This document shows, one piece after another, positions 27,059 to 39,167 of a stretch of 64,000 nucleotides of DNA (position 1 is its first letter; the number at the start of each line of letters is the position of its first letter). The notes under the pieces were generated by a model, which was not told the DNA's origin, did not search any database, and saw only the letters and a list, made by a program, of their open reading frames with translations. Origin of the DNA: Numida meleagris (lineage: Eukaryota; Chordata; Aves; Galliformes; Numididae); NCBI RefSeq assembly GCF_002078875.1, contig NC_034409.1, forward strand, positions 59,101,244 through 59,165,243. Reading direction: 5' to 3'. The translations under genes were made by a program, and so were the position numbers.

Positions 27059-29416
27059 AGGAAAAGCCATTTATTTATTCCTGAAAAGAAGGGAGGTAGG
27101 AAAGAAAGAAGCTAATATAATAGCTAGACATACATATTTCAAAGAAAAGGATGCTTTGGAAGATTTTGCTGCTGCTGCTGTTCTATTATAGTGCTCATGC
27201 CACTGTAACCTACAGATGGAGCAGAGGTAAGATTTAAGCATGAAAAATTATTTAAGAGAAAACTTTGTGTAGATTTGGTCTGAAGTTATTTTGCATTATA
27301 TATGAATGAATAATTCAACTCTCTCAAATGTGGAATTTTTTCTTTATCAAATGGGTCAGTTAAACAGATACAAAGACAAATAGAAAAATGCACCTGCATA
27401 AGTGCATAAATTTAGAATTATAGATATATTCTGCTATAATACAAACATATGCAGGAAATATCCCAAAAATAAAACTGTGCTCTGTCTCACTTTCTCTTTT
27501 TCCTTTTTCTCTTGAATTAACAAGAATTACAGGTCATGAAGCCTCAAAGCAAAAGCCTTTGCAGCCACAGGTGGCATAATTCTCTGCCCTATCAAGCAGA
27601 CAACTGCTAATAGAAAACACAGCAAAGCATAGTTTGTGCAAGGTGCCTAGAAGTGCCTATGACATTACTCTGATAGACTAGCACGCACAACATAGAGAAA
27701 GCTAGCTAGGGTGTTATCAGTTTTTGGTAGCCAGTATTACAGTACGTAGTCATGATATGTTTGTTTTTGTGTGTGTGACAGTAATTTATGAAACTGTTTG
27801 GGACTGTCAGATTGCATAGAAGGTGTTTGCTTAACAGCTAGTGATGATGGTCTTTTTTTTTAATTCTTTCCTCTGATATTCGGCATGAGTCCTGTAACTA
27901 CTTGGTAAAGCTGCTAGAAGTGGAGAAAGTAAATACCTCTCAAAAGATATACGTGATTCTGACACAGAAATTTACAGATTCTTAAAGGAAACAGATTCTT
28001 TTAAAAAAACAAATAATAATAAAAATAACAACGGTCAGGTGCCCTCTTCTGATCTTCCATTTCGTCCTCATTGTATCTAATTCTTTTTCAATTTGCTCTT
28101 TGGATTTGGTTTGAATTTTGTACAGGAGGCAATTTCTGAGTGATGTAATGACAAGACATGCAATTCTGCTCAGTCTGCATCAACATTTAACACTTAATTC
28201 TTCCTTATAGCTAGTGGGGGCCTTCTGACAGGGCACTGACCTGGGACTCAGAGTGACTCTGTAGATAAGTGTTTACCTTTCCAGTGAGTACACATGAAAA
28301 GGTGAGGAATGAAGGGATAAATAAATGGGGAGGGGTCCATTACCATGAAATAGTATACAACTTAAGGTTGTTCTTTGTGTTTGCTAGCTCTCTTACTTTA
28401 ATTAAATATATACACATAAACATAACTTCATACTACTACAAAAGTCCAATTATAATCACCAGAACATTGAAAGGAAAACATCAGAACTCTATTATTCTTT
28501 TTGTTAAAGCAGATTATTTTCAAGCTGGACGCACTACAGACTTTGGAGGGAAGAGGAGATTTGTTCCCTGTTCTGATAAGGACTTCAGTTCTTGCAAATA
28601 TTGTAGAGAGAGATCTGCTGAGGATCAGCAGAGAGGATAAGCCAGACTTATTCCCCACAACTGCTGGGATTACGCAGCACCAAATAAGTTTTAAAGGCTT
28701 GAATCTTGCAATAATAGCTGCTTCAGAGCACTCCCACTCATTTAAAATATCTCTGTGTCAGCCCAATCAGTCCCATCCTATTCTGCAGCATTTAGGGGGC
28801 AAAAGAACCTTCCTAAATTGTAAACTGCTCAAAAACGTCAGAGGAAATCTGACCAAGGACTGAGGCATGACACACCCTTCTGTGCATTTATTACTCTTCT
28901 TTCCCTCCACAAATGTCTGGATTAATCTCAGTTATTTAAATCTTATCCAATTGCTAGTCTGTGTTCTGCAGCAGAAAAGCAGACAGATCAGCATCTGGTC
29001 TGATGGAAATGAAATGCAAATCTGCATATTAGCTCCATACTGACCAGTAGTCCAGTTTGTTTACAGAACAGTAGGACAAAGGGCCCTGATTTAATTAGCT
29101 ACAGTTGGTAGGTTGTTTTGTTGTTTTTGTTTGTTTGCTTGTTTTTCCCAAAATAAATGAACAGTGTAAACTGGATAAAACAAAATCTAGACTGTACCTT
29201 TTCTTTTTCACTAGGGGCACTGGGGCACCTTTCATGCGCAGCCCTGAAACCAAGTATTTAATCTGTGCTCGAAAAAACAGTCATATGAGGAAAGATGAAT
29301 GTGCTTTTGCTGACTGGTGAGTGGGAACTCCAGTCTGCCACCATTCTGCTTTTATAAGCATCAATGAGAGGGATAAAATAAAATAAAAATCTTACAGGAA
29401 AGTAGAGCTCTGCTTT

Positions 29417-29458
29417 TTTTTTCTTTGCTTTTTTTTTTCTTTTGTTTTTTTTTTTCCA
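29417..29458. repeat. T-rich low-complexity tract
   Basis: Interrupted T runs (T9, T10, T13 with C, G or CTTTG interruptions) on the + strand. Read on the minus strand it gives a lysine-rich frame that is purely compositional. No mobile element joins it on the left. Confidence 0.85.
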
Positions 29459-29574
29459 CTCCCTCATCATTTTGCATGAAAAATGACATACTCAGCATGC
29501 TTTGATCCACCTGTGGACATTGGTCCAGAAGTTACAGGCAAATCTTAGTCACAAGGATTGATGTGTTCAGAATA

Positions 29575-30116
29575 TTAAAGATATCCTGCATTATACTGCA
29601 CTTGTGCAACCTCATCTCGAGCATTGCATGCAATTTGTGCACCGCAGTATGAAAAGGGCATGAAACTGCTAGAGAGCGTCCAAAGGAGGGCTGTTAAGAT
29701 GAAGAAGGGCCTGTAGGAAAAGGTGTGTGCAGAGCGGCTGAGGGCCCTGGGTTTGTTCAGCTCAGAGCAGAGGAGCTGAGGCCTCATGGTGGCTGCATCT
29801 CCTCAAAGGGAGTGGAGGGGCAGCGCTAAGCTCTGCTCCCTGTGACAGCGACAGGGCCCGAGGGAACGGCATGGAGCTGTGTCAGGGGAGGGGCAGCTGG
29901 GGGTTAGGGACAGGTTCTGCACCAGAGGGCGGTGGGCATGGAACAGGCTGCACAGGGCACTGGGCACGGCCCCAGGTGCTGGAGCTCGAGGAGCATTTGG
30001 GCACTGCTCTCATACATAGGGTTTGGATTTTGGGTGATGCTGTGTGGAGCCGGGAGTTGGACTCAGTGATCCTTTTGGGTCCCTTCCAACTCAGGATATT
30101 CTGTGATTTTATGATT
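29575..30116 (+). mobile_element. CR1 retrotransposon, 3' fragment of a divergent group
   Basis: Begins in the decayed end of ORF2 ('gcacttgtgcaacctcatct', with 'gaaactgctagagagcgtcc'), then reads 'gtttgttcagctcagagcag', 'cctcatggtggctgcatct', 'gggaacggcatggagctgtg', and ends 'gggtcccttccaactcagga' plus ATTCTGTGATTTTATGATT. The GC-rich middle differs from the other CR1 copies here, indicating another CR1 subfamily. No intact reading frame. Confidence 0.88.
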
Positions 30117-30820
30117 TCAAGTGGTGACAGAATGATTGGAATCATCAGCTCAGCTTTCCTCAAGCCTTCTGTAGCCTTAGCTGTATGGTATTAGCCTCTT
30201 GCATTTTGTGAAGTACACATCTAGGGACAAAACATAATGTTAGGCCTGTAGAAAACTGAGTTCCCTATAAAATGGTAGAGGTGATGTGATATTAATTTCA
30301 AGAAGGCACAGATAACAATTCCAATCCTTAATAAATGTGTTTACTGTAGGAAAAGAAAAAAAAAGAAACAAAAATAGCACGCATAACTGTGGTAATCTGA
30401 GTCAATATCACTTCTTGTCATCCAGTTGCTTTCCTTATACTTCACTGACAACTACCAGTACACTGATGAGCAGAAGTGTGTTTCAGGGCTACATTACAAC
30501 AGTTGCCTATTCCCTGAGGAGAAACCCTAAGGCAAGTCTTGTTAGTACATTTCATCTCAGCCGGCAATATCTTCTTTAAGGGCTTCCTGTTCCAGAGAAA
30601 TGGTGCACAAACAATAGCACACCAGTTCTGTGGTTGCTTGGGGAGAGAAGATGCAGTGGTATTCCTTGTGGTTGTGGCTTCTTGGACAGTGGGAAACAGC
30701 TGTTGTAGGAATTATGTCTCATTGGGGATGAGTAGGAAGTGCTGGAAGATGCACAATTGGAAGACATAAAAATTGTCAATGAGAAAAGGATATACTAACT
30801 ATAGTGACAGTGATGAGGCT
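30117..30820. other. Spacer between CR1 and the secreted-ORF candidate
   Basis: Unique sequence. If the minus-strand ORF at 30821-31177 is a real single-exon gene its 3' UTR would lie here, but no AATAAA was found on the minus strand between 30361 and 30820. Confidence 0.5.
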
Positions 30821-31177
30821 TCATGCTTTTGGGAATGGTTGTGCTGTGCCTTTCAGGCTATCTGCATTATTACAGTCACATCCAGATTTACCTGGTCCAC
30901 AGACATTATTCAAATATCTCCTTAGAGGCTTTCTGCAGAAGCAATTACTTGGAAGAAGAGAAGGTCCATAGTCTTTGATTTCTGAACAACAGTGAATAGC
31001 TTTGATTTTTTCTCTAGTGTTGTAGTAACTGAGTTTTTGAGTTTGATGAAGCAGCTGCTGCATGAGAAACTCTTGCATACTTCTTCTGCTGACAGGCTTA
31101 GCTGCAACAGACTGGCAGCTCTCCAGTGCCAAGAGAAGGAGGACTATGCAGAAGACTAACTGCTTCCAGAGAACCAT
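30821..31177 (-). CDS. Candidate small secreted cysteine-rich protein (118 aa), unrecognised
   Basis: The frame starts with a textbook signal peptide: K5 in the n-region, a hydrophobic core from about residue 8 to 18, and a V-A-A junction at residues 24-26 before K27. The predicted mature part begins KPVSRRS, with a dibasic RR at 31-32, then a Gln/Leu-rich probably helical stretch (34-50), and a cysteine-rich C-terminal half with Cys at 63, 64, 79, 81, 93, 100 and 102 (pattern CC-x14-C-x-C-x11-C-x6-C-x-C). I do not recognise the family; it is not a chemokine, defensin, resistin or parathyroid hormone pattern. A good splice donor (CCAG|GTAAAT, intron starting at 30891 on the minus strand) lies inside the frame, so the true gene may be spliced there and lose the last two cysteines. 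A TATAAAAG motif (31184-31191) lies only about 14 bases before the ATG, closer than a normal TATA box would be. Length alone is within chance expectation; the signal peptide plus cysteine clustering is the argument. Confidence 0.4.
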   Translation of the reverse strand: MVLWKQLVFCIVLLLLALESCQSVAAKPVSRRSMQEFLMQQLLHQTQKLSYYNTREKIKAIHCCSEIKDYGPSLLPSNCFCRKPLRRYLNNVCGPGKSGCDCNNADSLKGTAQPFPKA

Positions 31178-31329
31178 CCAGTCCTTTTATAAGGAAGTTG
31201 CATTTAAAGTTTTCTGTACCGTGTGATCGTACATATCTGCATACCAGGTTGGTTGGAGGCAATTTTGCCACATATATAACAGATGAGTGCCTTGGATTTA
31301 GGGTATGCGCAGCATCTCTGGAATAGGAT

Positions 31330-31494
31330 CATCTGGAACAGGTTGCCCAGAAAGGTGGTGGATGTCCCATTCATGGAGACATTCAAGGTCAGGCTCTGAA
31401 CAACCTGATCTAGCTGTAGATGTCCCTGTACATTGAAGGGGAGTTGGACCATATGTCCTTTAAAGGTTCCTTCCAAATCAAATGATTCTATGAT
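31330..31494 (+). mobile_element. CR1 retrotransposon, short 3' fragment
   Basis: Contains 'catctggaacaggttgccca', 'ggagacattcaaggtcaggc', 'aacctgatctagctgtagat', 'gaaggggagttggac' and the tail AAATGATTCTATGAT. It matches the same CR1 group as the copy at 49471-49661. It lies about 150 bp upstream of the minus-strand secreted ORF, in opposite orientation to it. Confidence 0.9.
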
Positions 31495-34400
31495 CTACAC
31501 ACATTTTAGCCATATTTGCCTCTCTTTCCTGCATCTCATATTGCACTGTTACAGCCAGGCAATCCCTTCTCAAGCAGCCTCTGGGATTCCACCGTTGACA
31601 GTGATGCTTGTTTGACTATTCTGCCTTGGATGGTGTGAGGAAAAGGAATTTGACTTGAACACAGCATGTAATTATGACACAAATGGTCAAACACATATTC
31701 ACATATACACCCAGAAGTCCTCAAGTATATCAGGTCATGGCTTTGGCTTATGTTGAAGTCCCCAAAGGTCTGGCTCAAGAATAAAGGCAAATTACACAAT
31801 GTGGACTGCATACAAGATCCTTTTAAAATGCAATATTTATTTACTTTGATTTTCATGAAGTTATTTTTATCCAATTCATAAAATATGTATTTATGTATTA
31901 AATACATAAAACTATGAAAGATATGAAATGTTGTGGAACAGAGCCAAATCTTCCCATGCCTGGCAATGTAAAGTATGTTCCTTCTCGTGGAGAAAAATAA
32001 AAATAATTTCCCTTATCTCTGGCTGCCACGTGGTCACTTGGAGAACTGCCTCAGCTGTCCCACCTTCCCAGCTTGGTGGACCTGTTCCACTGATATCTGT
32101 TAGCTTGATCAATCTGCTGTGGAGGTTATTCCCACCTACCCTGAGTCTGTTTCACAAGCCTGTAACAGTTCCTGAGAATGCATTTGTGTAAGCTGTAGTG
32201 TTCTGGTTTGGAGGTTCATCCACCTGACGCAAATTACTACTGCACTAAATATTGCCATTGTATCTGCAAAGAGATGATGACACTGCCTGAGCAGCAGTCT
32301 GGGATTGATATTCAGAGGAATTAGCTTTGCAAATGGATGACCTGAAGAAGAGAGTGTTTATATCTGTGCTTTTATTTCCTCAGTTCCCTTGGAAAGAGCT
32401 GTACAAGAGATGAGTATAAATCTATGTATGTCATGGATCCAAATAATAGATCCTTGAAAAATATTAGGAAAGAGGCATTAGAAGAATGTTTCCTACCCTT
32501 TCATAAGTTAGCAGTAGACAAACACAAAAGCATGTTTTGAATCAGGAAAAAAAATGGAACATTAATGAATGAAGAAGGCAGCTAGGACATCTGCACTGCA
32601 TGGATGTTTGTGGAGCAGAGATCACAGACCAGGAGTGGAAGCAGCACAATGTAGAGCAATGCAAGGACCTTAGCTGGACTCCCAGCAGGGTGACAGCCAC
32701 ATGCATGGCATGTGCCCAAGGGAACAAGCTCTGCCTTTCAGCAGGGTTTCACCTGGTTGGACCTAGTGCCACACTGATATGACCATACTGTGTCTGGCTC
32801 TGACATCTCTGCACTACGCTTTGCTCTGCTACTTCAGTTGGTAGTGGGCTCAGGTATCTGAGACTGTAAAACAAGGAGCTAGTGCAGGAAACAGTGGGAA
32901 GAGAATTGAGGAAGGTGCTGAAAGGGGATTAATTCCTCATATCTATAAAAGCTGCTTGGTGTTGAAAATACATCTAAACTACAATAGTCCCTGAATGAAT
33001 TTAACCTGAATAGGAAAAATTTCCAATAGAGTAGGGCTATAATTGTAATCAAAATCCTTTGTAGCACGTCCTGATTCCCTAAGTGCTACTATAGGACAGA
33101 CTTAATTAATTTAACCTGTATGAAAGATGACCCGTGAATCAGAATTCACATTGGATACCTGAGACTGAAAGACATACAAAGGATGCTTAATAAATCACAA
33201 CTGCCCTCTTCTAGGGCAATTGTGCTAAACTGGGATGAGATCAGAGGAAGGATAGATAATAGAATTTTTCACATTTTAGTTTAGATCACAGATTTTGTAC
33301 TCTATAAAGTAGTCATGCTGTTAACAAGGAAGGATCTAAATGATTCTGTGGCTCCTACTGCCACAGGAATTGGACAAAAGTTGGGTAAAACGGCTTATAT
33401 TGTCATAAATAGCTTGACAGAATCAAAAGTTGAAAGACAATTATAATTGTCTTTCAACTTTTTTAAATTTTAATGACGTCTGGATAGGCAACTTTAGAAC
33501 ATGAGGAAGACATGTAAGGTACAGCAGTTTTCAGTATGTACTAGACTAAGCGAGATGCACAAGCTGAAAGTGGACCAGTAGAATCTTCCCAATGTTCCCA
33601 GTTCCATCCCAGTAAGAGTACAGGTGAGCCAGTAAGGCACTTTGCTGTTAATTTAGTGATTTTTTTTTAGGATTCCTGCATGTCCACACAGACTACCATG
33701 TGTTTGTCTTAGTCCCAGATGTAGAATTGCCATGGGATCTGGATCAGTTTGCACAAGGGTCCTTATCTCCCAGCCAAGCTCTAGCTCAGAAGCAGCTCCT
33801 GCCATCCAAATCCCTCCTTATACTTTCAGACTGTAGTAACTCCTTCCCCTTACCTTTACCAACCCACTCACTGTTCTGAATGCACAGTGTTCCCCTCCAC
33901 AGGTGAAGCAGCTCTGTCACAAATGAAATAAATCAGGTACACTTCCAAAGTGAATGCTGCAGAGCATTCTGAGTTCCCTCCTGATTATCTCTTACTCCAC
34001 TTCTGTGGCCCAAGATCCCACTTGTATCCGACATTGTTTGAACATAAATAGAAAAAAATCTTTCTTTCTCCAAAGAACTTTCAGTGTAGTTAATGAGGGG
34101 AAATGTTAACATCTCTTTTCTTTATGAGGCACAGAGTAATTTAGTAATCTTAGATCTCTTCAGGATGACTGCGTGCATGTAGTCTGGTACGCTGGCATTA
34201 CTGGTGATTTTTTTTTTCCTTTTTCTGAAGCACAAAGTGTTTTTCTTGTTTTCTTGGGGTAGGTCATGCCAGATTCAGCAGGAGGGTAATGACTTCTTGG
34301 GCAGAATGAAATCTTGTCAGAAGCACTGAATAGTACAGAGTCATTGAAGGGAAAGTCAGCAGGTTTTAACGAACATCATCAGGCTGCAGAGGCTCTGATT

Positions 34401-37400
34401 ACTCAGATTGTGCCTGGAAAGATGTAAATCACTGAGGTAAAATGCAGAACAGTGGAACAATTAACTCTGCACGCAATGCCAGTGCTCGGGTTCAAGGCAG
34501 GGCAAGACCCAAATGCTGGGTTGGGATCCCAGGGGTTGGGATGTTGATTGTTCTCTATAACATAATTCCCTGTAATAGTACTGAGTTTTAAAATGTTCCA
34601 GCCTCAAAGTGGTATTTGTTGGTTACAGTGTTTTTCAGCAGAGGCACTGGCATAGGTGAAGTTCATGCAGGTTGGCTACATGGAAAGCTGATGGTACAAA
34701 GTAGAGAAGGAGATACATCAAGGTATAAAAAAGAGGGGGAAAAAAGGCAAATAGGATGAACTGCAGGTAAAAGTTGTGGGCAGTCGTACAGACAAAATTT
34801 CACAAAGGGACAGTCATCTACAGGATTTTCACTTCCTCTGAAAGAAAAGAAGTTGAAGGGATCCTATATGCCTCTATTGTCCCTGTGTCCCTCGTTAACC
34901 CCCTATTCTATTTTATTTGGCTGTTCCTTTGGCAGCTTTATGGTACATCCCCCGCATTCTTGCTCCTTCAGAAATACTAAACCAGCCAGAGTCTGCAACC
35001 CAAGTCACAGGGCTTCTTTCCTACTCAGTGCCTTATCCTTTGGCAGTGGCTTTTCCTGTCCCCACAAGGTGCTGTGGGCTGCAGCCATAGCCTGTACCTC
35101 TCACCTTACTGCTGCTGTGCTTGTGGCAGAGAGAGCTCTGTGCTGGGCTCAAGGCTAAGAAAAATGCAAGGAGGAAGAGAGCAGAGTTAAATAAGCTCCA
35201 CTATTCCCAGTTTCCACAAACATTCCTTTCCTGGCTCAGCTTGCTGGTTTGGTTTGGCAGTTCCCCAGTTCCCCTGAGATCAGCACACATACCGCTCGTC
35301 CTCTGGAAATTCCTCCCTGGCCACAGGGAAACAGGTCACCAGCCAGGATCTAGGCTCCAAATTCATGAGGCTCTCTCTTCTCAGAAGGAGCCAGGTGGAT
35401 AGCTGAAAAAGAGTTGCTGAGAAAGGGATAAGTAAGGTCTTCAAAGCTCCGAGATTATCTGGGGAGGAAATGGGGTGGCTGAAAGCAAAGGTGGCAAATG
35501 AAATGTGTTGGTATGAATGAGAGGAAAAGAGGAAGAGAGAGGGAATATGGAGGGATAGAGAAAATGTGATAAATATGGATAGGAATGATTGAAGCACACA
35601 TATGCTTAAGATTAGGATAGCATTCACCCCCTTGTCAGCATGGTATGAATCCCCATTTGAACCTGCTCTTCAAAAGATATCCATCTGTCACAGCTGGTCT
35701 TCATCTTATCTGTGTACTTCTCAGGCTCATGGGATAGCTGCATTCCTCTGGGTCTGGCACTGCCAGCCTCAGCCTCTTTCTCAGGGACAGGACACACATT
35801 TGCTTCTGGTCACAGAAGCCTCCCAGTGCTCCAGGATGTTAAGATACAGCAGTCTGGGCAATTCACCACTGGTCACAGTGTAAAAGGTGAAGTTACTACT
35901 GCTGAATCAGAAATGTGTCAAGGTCCTCACACATCTCTTTTTGCTTGCCTCCCTTTGAGCTTTTAAAATTCTATAGGAATGAAAGGAACTCTTTCCACTG
36001 TCCAAGAAACAGCGTGTTTTTCACATAGAAGTTGAAAGAAGCATGTTCTTTTACAAGGTTATGGGACTGCAGCATTCCCCAGTAAGACCAGTTATCTTCT
36101 ACCATTAACATCAGTCACAGCAGCAGTAACAGTTATCCCAGTTTTCCCTCTATCAGTCCCTAGAGGAATGGATCAAGTTCCACAAGCCTTCATTTTCCTC
36201 CCTGGCTTCCACAATGCTCACAGCCCTGGCATTACGTTTTTGTTTGTGCCTGTCTCTTAAGAGGCATAAAGTTCCCTTTTATTGAATTTGTTTATTAAAT
36301 GCAGATTCTCTGTCTGAGAGAACTGCTTTGACTTAAAACATCTCCTAAAATGAAAGACATTTAATGCATGCTTCATTTTCATTTATTGCTGTTGTTCATG
36401 GCTTGGCACTGAACAAACTCCTTTTCCAGTTAAACACCACTTGTAGACATCCTAATATAGTACAGCGTGTTTTAAGTGAAACCATTCATTTTTCACAGTC
36501 ACAGCAACTTCTGGTTTTCTGGACTGCCATGCCAATTTGGCAGAAGGTGATAAGTCTAATGACAAAAACTTATATACAGATTGTTTAGTTGCTTTATTCA
36601 ACCAGGGTTTTTACTGAGACAGAATTAGCTTGGCTTGTACTTTGTAAACCCAAAACTCAGCTGGCTTCTCACAGAGATACAGGGTTAGAAAAGCACCTAT
36701 GAATTTTTCATCATTTGTGTGCCCCATAACAGAAATCACATACAATCAGTTCCAATTAGGATCAAGTCACAAAGGGCAGTGTCAACCACCAAGCACAGAC
36801 CCAAACCTGCCTTCTACTTCAAGCCTGGGGTTCTTGCCTGTGTTGCCCAAATCTCCTTTTCTTCACAAGGTCCCCGTCCTTCACTATTCTCTGTCTCTCC
36901 CTAAAACCAAGCCCTGACACAAAGGGAAGATAGTAGCTGCTTGGCTGAGGTCTGGGCAACACTACATGTGGTGGCTGGAAGGAATCCTCCAGGAACGCAG
37001 GAAGCTGAGTGGAAGATTCAGCTATTTATCAGTGCAGCTGAGAAAAACAGGGCAGTCACAATCTGGCTGTCACATGGATTTGAGGCTTGTCCAGTTATGG
37101 TGTTGTATTTCTCCTGTTCACTCTGAGGAAACTTTGTGGGCTCTGAATTATGAAGAAGACCTACCCGTGTGGTAAATAGTTATCTGTTAAGGATACTATA
37201 AGGAGTCATGTTTCCCTCGAAAGACACTCCTTTTCTAGCCAGAAGTAGTGTTTATGGAGCGGACTGTTTGATGTCTGCTGAGAATTTCTGGATGCCCTTC
37301 AAACCCTGAATGACTAATGCATGTGCCACAGACCATCAGTCCAGCACTGATCCTATCATGTCAGCCCTAATCTCTGCGTATGCTGCTCATGGCCAGCATG

Positions 37401-39167
37401 GCCTAGCAGAGGTGAAGTCCAAAACGAATATGTGTATGTATATCTTACAAAGGAACATACGAGGACTCTTGATCAAAATAGCATCAAAGCAGAGCTCAAT
37501 TTCTACTAGCACAAATTTGTCAGTGAGGTAAACATAACCGACTCATCATACGTGTTAAATACTCTGTACATATCCCTCCTTTCTATTTATTTGAAGCAAA
37601 TTAAAGATCATCACATGTAGCTGGCTCTTTACTCCAGCCATAATGTCCTGTGGTTTTCACTTCTGATTGCAATCGTGTTGACAAACAAGACAGTAACTGT
37701 CAAAGGAACAAATGTGTCTCCCCCAGCACTTCTGTGTATGAATGCTGCTGAACCCAGGGCTGGACATCAGTACCCCCAGAATACCTGCCTGTCAAGGTGG
37801 AAAAGTGCTGACCTTCTAGCTACAATTCATCTGAGATCAGCTATTTAAATATATTTCATTTTATTTATCTGTTTCCAAAATTTAATTTGTTTCTTTTTGG
37901 ATGCTTTTGTTGACCAAATAAAGCATGTATGATTTATATGAAGTTATAAATCACCTTCTGAATGTCCCTTTCACAACAGACAGGAGTGTTGTCTGCAGCC
38001 CAATGCAGTCACAGTCAACGGGTCACAGCTGCTCGATCCAGTGTGTCTGAGGAGCTCAGTCCATTACTTTCATTCTTCTTCCTTAATGTCTATGTAGTGC
38101 TCAGAGGTCAAAACAGAATTTAAAGAGTGCTGGGGCTCCCATTTAGAAATAAAATAAATATGGGGCGAAGCTGTCCCTACCTCATTTGGAGGTAATGCTA
38201 AATGTCAACCTAACACCTCAAATAATTAGTTTCTTGTATGTGTAGTGTGTGCTCCAGTACCTCAAATAACGATTGCCTCTAGCCTATAATCCAGATCAAT
38301 AATAAAACAGCCATTATGTTATGTTATGTTAGCATAAGATTAATATCAGTCACATACTCAGATCTTGATGATCTCTCTCAGCTTCCCTTCATTACCAGTA
38401 AGCTGAGGAAGAAGTGTTATGTAGAATTATGACATGACGAAATCTGGTTTTTGCAAAGAGTGTTTCTCTAGGCACAAGACAACAGAATCAGAATCACCTA
38501 AAAGTGGCAATCCACTAAGTGTATACCTGTTGTAAAAACTATTCTAAGCAAGCATATTCTATTATGAAATCTTCAAAGAGTTCAAATTAGTGAGAAGAAA
38601 GCCCAAATCCAGGCAAAAGCATGTTGATATTCACAATGTAAGTATCACAATAATTTCTCTACACTGCTTCTCAACAGTCATAATGTCTTCTTTTCCAGTT
38701 CCCCTACAAAGAGGAGTAAAACCTAGGAATAAACTCCCAGATGGTTTCAGTCAGCAACATGCTAGATGTTTTCACTGGAAATCAAGTCTTCCTCCCTTTA
38801 TCCAATTTCATTCTTCCAAAGAATAGAACATGAGATCATTAGCATTTTTTCCTTAAAAACTTATTTAGACTATTTTCCTGGAAGCAAAATTCCATTTTAC
38901 AAGTAGAGCTCAAAAGACTTTAGAACAGACTGTATGGAAAGGAAGAAAAGCTCTTAAACAAATATATGAGACAAATTGGCAGAGTCCTCTTGCCTGGGCG
39001 CCATTGAGTGATGACATCTGTAGGGGACAGGAAATGGAATAGCAAAAGCTGTTGAGTTTTGAATTTTTACCAGTTTCAGGAGGAGCTCTCAGCATTTGAC
39101 ACCTTTTAGGTCCTCGGAAGAAACAATTTTGTTGGCTGTAAGATTTCTGGAGGCCTGGATCTAACCT
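31495..39167. other. Intergenic DNA, no gene seen
   Basis: About 7.7 kb of unique AT-rich sequence. The only standout structure is the 38-bp perfect palindrome at 33425-33462. Frames such as 31536-31907 minus (123 codons) and 35280-35627 minus (115 codons) have no recognisable domain and overlap open frames on the other strand. A TATGT repeat occurs near 38313-38332. Confidence 0.5.
33425..33462. repeat. Perfect 38-bp palindrome
   Basis: The half-site AAAAGTTGAAAGACAATTA (33425-33443) is followed directly, with no spacer, by its exact reverse complement (33444-33462). The flanking bases do not extend the symmetry and no target-site duplication is evident. Read as RNA it would form a 19-bp stem with almost no loop. 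Confidence 0.97.

Larger units (their letters stand above)
22537..29574. other. Intergenic DNA, no gene seen
   Basis: About 7 kb of unique sequence. It holds an (AAAT)n run near 25068-25085, a G-run cluster at 27037-27058 and T-rich low-complexity sequence at 29417-29458. Frames at 26129-26489, 28269-28863 and elsewhere overlap each other on both strands, contain no recognised domain and are not supported as genes. Confidence 0.5.

Noticed and set aside
29258..29470. Lysine-rich minus-strand frame
   Set aside because: It is the translation of an A-rich low-complexity tract.
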